Assembly: GCA_002314675.1 (NCBI GenBank)
Contig: DCGZ01000097.1
Span: forward strand, 3,491 to 13,855
Length of the DNA: 10,365 nucleotides
Reading direction: 5' to 3'
Origin: Fibrobacter sp. UBA1765
GTDB taxonomy: Bacteria > Fibrobacterota > Fibrobacteria > Fibrobacterales > Fibrobacteraceae
Both the position numbers and the translations under genes were made by a program. The number at the start of each line of letters is the position of its first letter. The first letter of the stretch is position 1. Under the pieces are notes generated by a model. The model saw nothing but the letters and a program-made list of their open reading frames with translations, was not told where the DNA came from and made no database searches. This document shows, piece after piece, positions 6,071 to 10,365 of the stretch.

Positions 6071-8209
6071 TTATTTGTACATGTAGCTAAGTCCGTTCGG
6101 GAACTTTACTTCGGTCATGCCCGCTGTACTTGAAACTTGTGCTACAGATGTTACGGAGCCGCCATACACGATCATGCTGCCGGAACCCTGTGGCTTGAAT
6201 GCTGCATTGCTTGAACCATAATAATTGCTTGATGTATAGGATACTGCAGAACAGTTAGGGTATTCTTCGGTCTGGTTACCGAATGCAAGCAATACGCCTC
6301 CCTTGATTGTAAAGCCGTTGTCTGTGTCAATGAGACCTCCGGCCATGTTTGTGGAACAACCGTTACCGCTGCCAGAAGAACTTCCTGGCCTTCCGCCCAT
6401 GCCGCCCATGCCTCCCATGGAGCCGCCGCTTGATGACGGAATTTCAAGAATTACCACGCCGCCGTTTTGCGTTGCTGTGCCGTTTGCATCAAGAACATCG
6501 ATGTCATTGCCAGAAGCGCTAATGTAATGGTAGCCTCCGTCAATAATGATGTAACCCTTGCTAGAACTTTGCATGCCTCCACCGAATCCACCGCCAAAGT
6601 TACCCCAGCCGCTATTATTGTCGTTGCCGCTGCCATCAGTACCGCCCGCCGCATTCCAGCCGTCATCGGTGCCGTAAGTAGCCGTGATTCCGCCTTCTGC
6701 TCGAATGTAATATGCTTCCATGCCTTCTGTAGCTTTGGTAATATTAATTGTGCTGCCAGAAAGCCTTAGCGTAGAATCTGCGTGAATGCCATCATCGCCA
6801 GAGCTAATCGTAACATTGCCTGCATTCATGTAGACATTCATATTGGAATGAATGCCATCGTCGCTTGCAGTGATGTTAATGTTGCCACCGTTTACGAACA
6901 TGCTGTTTGTAGAAACCATGCCCTTGCCAGTCGATGTAATCTTGATTGTTGGCACAGATACGGAATCATCTACAAGAATTGCGTTGTAAGCCTGAATACC
7001 ATCATCACCAGCTTTTGTAATGGTTACTTCGCCACCGCGAATTTTTACCATGCCCTTGCCTGCAATAATGGAGCCTTCGTCTTCACCTTCATCACTCTTG
7101 ATGCCGTCGCCATTTGTAGCTGTCAAGTTGAGTGTGCCTCCAGTAACTTGCACGGAGCCCTTGCCCTTGATTGCATTTACTGTAGCAGAAACATTGATTG
7201 TTCCGTTCTTGATCTTGATATCGTTTGAACTGTGGATTCCGTTACCTTTTTTATCGGTGCCTACAGTGTAGTTGCACTTGCCAATAACGTTCAAAGTTCC
7301 AGAGCCCTTAAAGTTGATATCGTCCTTGGCGTAGATTACAGCGTTTGCGGTGTCAAGAGATCCGTCAACTTTTGTGAAGGCTTTGCGTGTTGTGCCGTCG
7401 GTCAAGGAGCTTGTTGTACCCTTTACGATATGGAAAATTGTCTTTGGAGCATTCTTTACAAGGATCGGGGCGTCGGAACTTGTAAGCGTAAGGCCGTTCA
7501 GGTAAAGGTGTACATTTTCAGTTTCTGTGCTTGGAGTGTTCACGATTACTTGCTGTTCAGAAGCAGAGCCTGAAAGGTTGTACTTGCCAGCGCAAGTAAT
7601 TTCAACGCTTGTTGCATTCACTGTAATGCAGCCGTTGTCGTTTGTGACTGTTGCTGCAGAAGGTGCTGCAAAAGCAATGCCTGGATTTGTTGCATCAACT
7701 TCGTCGCTAACGCCGTCTTCATCATCCGTATCTTTATCGGTTGAAGGAATTGTGACTATGCTTGATGAAGAAGGGATTTGTTCTTGTTCAGAAGAACTTG
7801 ATAAAATCTCGGAAGAATCTTCAGAAGGTTTTGGTTTGCATTTACTAGCGTCGTCAACCTTGCTGCCGTCACTGCAAATAAAAATTGTTGGGCATGCGCT
7901 TGCATCTTCTACTTGTGAACCGTCGCTGCAAACGTAGAGCTTTGTAACTACGGAGTCTGCGACTCCTGCAACTTCTTCGCCTGTAACTTTGTCTATTACT
8001 TTTGGGCAAAGTTCAGCGTCTGTAACTTCGCTACCGTCTACGCAAATGTATTTGGTTGAGTTGATTTCTTCGACGACATCATTGACCTCTTCGATAACTC
8101 CGGTGGAGTCTTGCTGAAGTGTGTCGTTTGGCGATGTGCCGGAATCGCTGCCGCATGCATACAAGCCAAATGCGGTTGTGCAGGTCGCTAAAATTTTGAT
8201 GTATTTCAT
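6071..8209 (-). CDS. Surface lipoprotein with Cthe_2159-like carbohydrate-binding beta-helix
   Basis: The 712-aa form starting MKYIK has a basic n-region, a hydrophobic core and a lipobox LYAC (Cys19), so it is a lipoprotein. Three CxDGSxVxDAxxC modules follow at residues 56-68, 94-106 and 112-124, then a Ser-rich linker (about 129-152) and an Asp-rich stretch (158-177, DxDxDG-like) that resembles a thrombospondin type 3 calcium loop. Residues about 190-516 are a ladder of repeated rungs with GNGIHSSNDIKI, GDGIKSDEGE, DDGIHSNMNVYM and DDGIHADSTLRL, matching the right-handed beta-helix of Cthe_2159 proteins, which bind cellulose and acidic polysaccharide. Two Gly-rich segments (about 536-546 and 595-607) interrupt the C-terminal part. 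The likely role is plant cell-wall binding at the cell surface. This start is preferred over ATG at 8251 because it gives a lipoprotein signal and has GGGGA nine bases upstream. Confidence 0.85.
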   Translation of the reverse strand: MKYIKILATCTTAFGLYACGSDSGTSPNDTLQQDSTGVIEEVNDVVEEINSTKYICVDGSEVTDAELCPKVIDKVTGEEVAGVADSVVTKLYVCSDGSQVEDASACPTIFICSDGSKVDDASKCKPKPSEDSSEILSSSSEQEQIPSSSSIVTIPSTDKDTDDEDGVSDEVDATNPGIAFAAPSAATVTNDNGCITVNATSVEITCAGKYNLSGSASEQQVIVNTPSTETENVHLYLNGLTLTSSDAPILVKNAPKTIFHIVKGTTSSLTDGTTRKAFTKVDGSLDTANAVIYAKDDINFKGSGTLNVIGKCNYTVGTDKKGNGIHSSNDIKIKNGTINVSATVNAIKGKGSVQVTGGTLNLTATNGDGIKSDEGEDEGSIIAGKGMVKIRGGEVTITKAGDDGIQAYNAILVDDSVSVPTIKITSTGKGMVSTNSMFVNGGNINITASDDGIHSNMNVYMNAGNVTISSGDDGIHADSTLRLSGSTINITKATEGMEAYYIRAEGGITATYGTDDGWNAAGGTDGSGNDNNSGWGNFGGGFGGGMQSSSKGYIIIDGGYHYISASGNDIDVLDANGTATQNGGVVILEIPSSSGGSMGGMGGMGGRPGSSSGSGNGCSTNMAGGLIDTDNGFTIKGGVLLAFGNQTEEYPNCSAVSYTSSNYYGSSNAAFKPQGSGSMIVYGGSVTSVAQVSSTAGMTEVKFPNGLSYMYK

Positions 8210-8295
8210 AATTACCAATCCCCATTGGTTTAGGTTTTCAACAACGATCAAAACTTATCTAAAAAGGGGAATGTTTTCTAGATTCAGCAAACTGC

Positions 8296-8325
8296 AAAAA
8301 CAAGATAATTTCTTTCAATTATCTT
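8296..8325 (-). terminator. AT-rich perfect hairpin with T-tract, downstream of tRNA-Glu
   Basis: AAGATAATT (8302-8310) and AATTATCTT (8317-8325) form a perfect 9-bp inverted repeat with a 6-nt loop. On the minus strand it is followed by G and TTTTT (8300-8296); on the plus strand by ACAAAAAA. It could be a second weak terminator after the tRNA or an operator in the leader of the lipoprotein gene. Confidence 0.45.
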
Positions 8326-8356
8326 ACAAAAAATGCCTTTTGGGAAATTTGGTTAC

Positions 8357-8391
8357 AAAAAAAGCTCACTGAAGGTTTTTCAGTGAGCTTT
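8357..8391 (-). terminator. Rho-independent terminator of tRNA-Glu
   Basis: On the minus strand AAAGCTCACTGAA (8391-8379) and TTCAGTGAGCTTT (8373-8361) form a perfect 13-bp stem with loop AAACC, and the T run continues to 8357. It starts 3 bases past the tRNA 3' end. Confidence 0.93.
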
Positions 8392-8393
8392 AG

Positions 8394-8466
8394 TACCCCC
8401 AAGCGGACTCGAACCGCTGTTGCGGGAATGAGAATCCCGAGTCCTAGGCCACTAGACGATGGGGGC
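8394..8466 (-). tRNA. tRNA-Glu (anticodon CUC)
   Basis: The minus strand folds into a 73-nt cloverleaf. The acceptor stem is GCCCCCA with TGGGGGT (a G-U pair at 1-72) and the discriminator base is A. The D-arm is GTC/GAC around TAGTGGCCTAG. The anticodon stem CGGGA/TCCCG encloses TTCTCAT, giving anticodon CTC for codon GAG. The T-arm has GGTTCGAGTCC. The 3' CCA is not encoded (the sequence continues CTAA). It has its own upstream promoter and an immediate terminator, so it is a single-gene unit. Confidence 0.96.
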
Positions 8467-8494
8467 ATAGTGGTTAGTGCGATTAGCGGAGCAA

Positions 8495-8522
8495 AATATA
8501 GCTTTATTTGCAATTTTGTAAA
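8495..8522 (-). promoter_or_regulatory. Putative sigma-70-type promoter of tRNA-Glu
   Basis: On the minus strand TTTACA (8522-8517) and TATATT (8500-8495) are separated by 16 bp. The -10 box ends 28 bases before the first tRNA base, leaving room for a 5' leader of about 20 nt. Confidence 0.6.
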
Positions 8523-8551
8523 GGATTGCTGGCGTTTTTGATGCCTTCAAG

Positions 8552-8746
8552 CTAAATAATTGCTCCAATATCTTTTAAAAACTTGTAAAAACAGAATGTT
8601 CCGGTACCTAAAAAGACTGTTATGACAATTATAAACTGGATTGGATGCTCCTTGAAATTGTACGTGTGGCCGCTGTATGTGAAATTTCCCCTTATAACGG
8701 CTGAAATTACAACGGCATACAGTAGGATTGCAAAAAGTAGCGGCAT
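8552..8746 (-). CDS. Small two-helix membrane protein (64 aa)
   Basis: The 64-residue protein has two hydrophobic segments, about 2-20 and 36-58, joined by a polar loop (RGNFTYSGHTYNFKEHP). It has no recognisable family signature. It begins 47 bp after the FISUMP lipoprotein stop in the same direction, so the two may share a transcript. There is no clear ribosome-binding site before the ATG at 8746, and the gene is short, so it could be spurious; the clean two-segment hydrophobic pattern argues for a real gene. No function is proposed. Confidence 0.5.
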   Translation of the reverse strand: MPLLFAILLYAVVISAVIRGNFTYSGHTYNFKEHPIQFIIVITVFLGTGTFCFYKFLKDIGAII

Positions 8747-8793
8747 GTATTCAAATATACAATGTTAGAAGTCGTAATTAAAGCCGGATCACG

Positions 8794-9480
8794 TTAGTCT
8801 TTTATGCAGCGGATGGATTCCTTGCTAGCAACACTTACATCTAAAATGACTCTAGAATACACTCCCATTCCTTCAACAAAATCTTCACTTCTGAGTGTTG
8901 ACGATAAAAAGCCTGTATAAATCCCCATCCCTTCATAATTTCCAAAATGGAACCCTCCATAAGGATAAACAGAAAAATTACAATCATCTGTTCCCGCCCC
9001 ATGTTCACTTAGTTCCCATCCATTTACACTCTTCAGCCTTGTTGCGGTGATTTTTTCATTACCTTCTCCCAAATTATTCATAAGTTTTTTAAAATCCTCA
9101 CTGGTTGGAACTTTCCACCCAGCGGGGCATACTGAACCTATAAGATTTTTATCTATAAGCTCATTTGGGTTTCCATTTACATAGAATGAATACAATCGAC
9201 CATATTTAAAACAATTCTCATCGGCATCTTCATAACAAGAACTATACGCAGCATCATAGCGAAGATTCTCCGCCATCCACACCTGGTCACCGATGGTCGT
9301 GTATTTATACACCTGGCCATCGCGTTCATCCACGAACGTTCCGCGATTCGGCATGCCGTAGGCATTTGTTCCTTCTGCAGGGCAAACTGATGATGCATCA
9401 AAGCCCTCATCCGCGTCGGTAGCGCAGGCATTCAAAAACAACAAAACGAAAGGAACAACAAGCAGCAAGGATTTTTTCAT
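8794..9480 (-). CDS. FISUMP-domain lipoprotein (Fibrobacter major paralogous domain)
   Basis: This 228-aa secreted lipoprotein has a KK n-region, a hydrophobic core and the lipobox LNAC (Cys19). From about residue 46 to the end it matches the pattern of the Fibrobacter succinogenes major paralogous domain (TIGR02145): RDGQVYKYTTIGDQVWMAENLRY at 53-75, GRLYSFY at 94-100, CPAGWKVPTSEDFKKLMNNLG at 118-138, LKSVNGW at 149-155 and the closing ESIRCIKD. Several Cys (33, 82, 90, 118, 167, 225) could form disulfides. The family is greatly expanded in Fibrobacter and its biochemical role is not established; surface location is inferred from the signal. The conserved region that usually reads WSST is FLSST here. 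Upstream of ATG 9480 there is a weak GGG. The gene is more AT-rich than tgt or purH. Confidence 0.92.
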   Translation of the reverse strand: MKKSLLLVVPFVLLFLNACATDADEGFDASSVCPAEGTNAYGMPNRGTFVDERDGQVYKYTTIGDQVWMAENLRYDAAYSSCYEDADENCFKYGRLYSFYVNGNPNELIDKNLIGSVCPAGWKVPTSEDFKKLMNNLGEGNEKITATRLKSVNGWELSEHGAGTDDCNFSVYPYGGFHFGNYEGMGIYTGFLSSTLRSEDFVEGMGVYSRVILDVSVASKESIRCIKD

Positions 9481-9581
9481 TCTATACCCTATTTTTACCG
9501 TAATCTAGCCACGTCAGGAAATATAAAAATTCGAAACAATGGCATCAAAAATTTTCTAAATTCTAATCAGTACAACACAAC

Positions 9582-9843
9582 ACCGTCCGACGTGTGGTGA
9601 GGAAAGGCGTTACCTTAATGCCTATTCCATAGGTCCCGGGGCGGAAAAGACATAACCTCGCGTTAGCGGATAAGAAAGTGACTAGGCCAAATTTCTGGCA
9701 GATGTCACAGGCACTTCAGGTGCCCAGCAGGATGAGGGTCAGTGAGTAGCGCGGCTGGCCAGGGGAGAGAGCCTCCGCCTGCGAAATGCGAAGCACAATG
9801 GTCGATTCCTCGCAAAATATGGAACGGCCAGAAAATCTAAGCA
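9582..9843 (+). ncRNA. HEARO-like (IscB omega-RNA) structured RNA without an iscB gene
   Basis: This stretch is GC-rich, has no long ORF on either strand, and is packed with hairpins: AGGCGTT-ACCTT-AATGCCT (9605-9623), GTGAC...GTCAC (9678-9708) enclosing GCCA-AATTTC-TGGC, GGCAC-TTCAG-GTGCC (9710-9724), and TGCGA...TCGCA (9780-9814). Linear motifs resemble what I recall of HEARO and of the OgeuIscB omega-RNA: AGGTCCCGG, TTAGCGGAT, and GGCCAGGGG followed by a purine run and CCTC. It is read on the plus strand because those motifs are in that orientation. HEARO normally precedes an iscB nuclease gene, and the omega-RNA directs it; here a decayed yhcG follows instead. The 3' edge is placed at ATGA (9844), as HEARO is reported to abut ATGA/GTGA; the 5' edge is uncertain by tens of bases. 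RNase P RNA and tmRNA do not fit. Confidence 0.6.
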
Positions 9844-10312
9844 ATGAAAAATTCAATCATCGACTCTCATTTTGTCGACGATATTTGTCGCATCATCAAT
9901 GAGGGGCAAGCAGGAGCATTGAAGGCTGTAGTTACGAGATTTTGCACACGTGTGTGCAAAATTTAAGCTGGTCTCACATTCGCCTGTTAATCCATATTGA
10001 AAACGAGGAAGAAAGGCAATGGTATTTGACCGAGACAATTTCTGGTACATGGAGTGTTCGTACTTTGGAACGTAATATTGCATCACAATATTATGGACGA
10101 AGACTTTTGGCAGTTTCATCAAAACTCAAGATATATAGAAACTCAGCTAGAACAAGCCTTGATTGACAATCTCCAGCAATTTATTCTGGAGTTAGGCAAA
10201 GTATATGACGTATATGCCGTCAGAAGAGGAACTTAAAAATGTGATAGAATCGCAGAAAAGGTTTTATCAGGAACAAACTGAAAATGTTGAAATCTTCAAT
10301 TTCTCGAAATAA
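9844..10312 (+). pseudogene. yhcG: Decayed yhcG / DUF1016 PDDEXK-nuclease family relic
   Basis: Family pieces appear in order but in three frames. Piece 1 (9844-9966) reads INEGQAGALKAV, the start of the DUF1016 N-terminal domain, then hits a stop. Piece 2 (about 9960-10110, another frame) has LSWSHIRLLIHIENEEERQWYL and WSVRTLERNIASQYYGRRLLA, the family's hallmark block. Piece 3 (about 10110-10200, first frame again) has NSRYIETQLEQALIDNLQQF and ILELGK. Piece 4 (10211-10312, third frame) has YMPSEEELKNVIESQKRFYQEQ, a typical C-terminus. About 470 bp remain of an expected 1 kb or so: part of the N-terminal domain, a linker, and the whole C-terminal nuclease core (the D...F.DL.FY...L.ELK region) are missing. 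YhcG-type proteins often accompany restriction or defence loci. The gene cannot make a working protein. Confidence 0.8.
9939..9962. repeat. Perfect 11-bp inverted repeat at the first yhcG breakpoint
   Basis: ATTTTGCACAC (9939-9949) and GTGTGCAAAAT (9952-9962) are perfect complements around a 2-bp centre. The palindrome lies exactly where the yhcG relic changes frame and where about 70 family residues are missing. Confidence 0.75.
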
Positions 10313-10337
10313 TAGCACACAATATAAGGAATTTAAA

Positions 10338-10365
10338 ATGGATTTTATTGGCTCTTCATCAACAT
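10338..10365 (+). CDS. 5' end of a gene cut by the window edge
   Basis: ATG at 10338 is preceded by AAGGA (10326-10330) with a 7-base gap, the best plus-strand ribosome-binding site in this part of the window. Only MDFIGSSST is visible, which is too little to name the gene. It starts 25 bp after the end of the yhcG relic on the same strand, so it may be the surviving neighbour in a former operon. Confidence 0.55.

Noticed and set aside
8210..8251. Longer start for the beta-helix lipoprotein (ATG at 8251)
   Set aside because: It would put 14 residues before the lipoprotein signal, while ATG at 8209 has GGGGA nine bases upstream and gives a proper n-region and lipobox.
8319..8513. 64-aa minus-strand ORF over the tRNA
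   Set aside because: It runs straight through tRNA-Glu and its terminator, so it is not a gene.
9582..9843. RNase P RNA or tmRNA as identity of the structured stretch
   Set aside because: GAGGAAAG resembles one RNase P motif, but the other conserved blocks are missing; no tmRNA tag frame or tRNA-like ends are seen.
9853..10122. 89-aa minus-strand ORF
   Set aside because: It is antisense to the yhcG relic, whose plus-strand fragments carry recognisable family blocks.

Overview
The window looks like Fibrobacter (rumen/gut Fibrobacterota) chromosome. The best marker is a secreted lipoprotein with the 'Fibrobacter succinogenes major paralogous' (FISUMP) domain at 8794-9480. A large surface lipoprotein with Ser-rich linkers, CxDGS modules and a Cthe_2159-like carbohydrate-binding beta-helix supports this, as do several genes with no obvious Shine-Dalgarno sequence.

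Layout. Positions 1-564 hold no credible gene. They are a patchwork of short repeats: a duplicated GC-rich hairpin unit, a palindromic interspersed repeat, and several tracts with an exact 7-bp period. From 565 to 9480 every gene lies on the minus strand. In transcription order (high to low coordinate) these are the FISUMP lipoprotein, a 64-aa two-helix membrane protein, tRNA-Glu(CUC) with its own promoter and terminator, the carbohydrate-binding lipoprotein with a strong terminator, an outer-membrane barrel that is possibly Wzi-like, a polytopic membrane protein, tgt (queuosine tRNA modification), a stand-alone AICAR transformylase (C-terminal half of PurH), and a 147-aa protein of unknown function. 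Heptad repeat arrays fill the gaps barrel/membrane protein and tgt/purH, and one runs into the stop codon of the 147-aa gene.

From about 9582 the plus strand changes character. A GC-rich, hairpin-dense, non-coding stretch (about 9582-9843) resembles HEARO, the omega-RNA of IscB elements, but no iscB gene follows. It stops directly against the ATGA start of a heavily decayed yhcG/DUF1016 nuclease pseudogene (9844-10312). That relic is in three reading frames, has lost its catalytic core, and has an inverted repeat and a short direct repeat at two of its breakpoints. A new plus-strand gene begins at 10338 with a good ribosome-binding site and runs off the window.

The minus-strand genes do not form one pathway. 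They mix housekeeping functions (purine synthesis, tRNA modification, tRNA-Glu) with cell-envelope proteins. The most unusual parts are the ORF-less HEARO-like RNA abutting the broken yhcG and the several unrelated sequence families that share a 7-bp repeat period.
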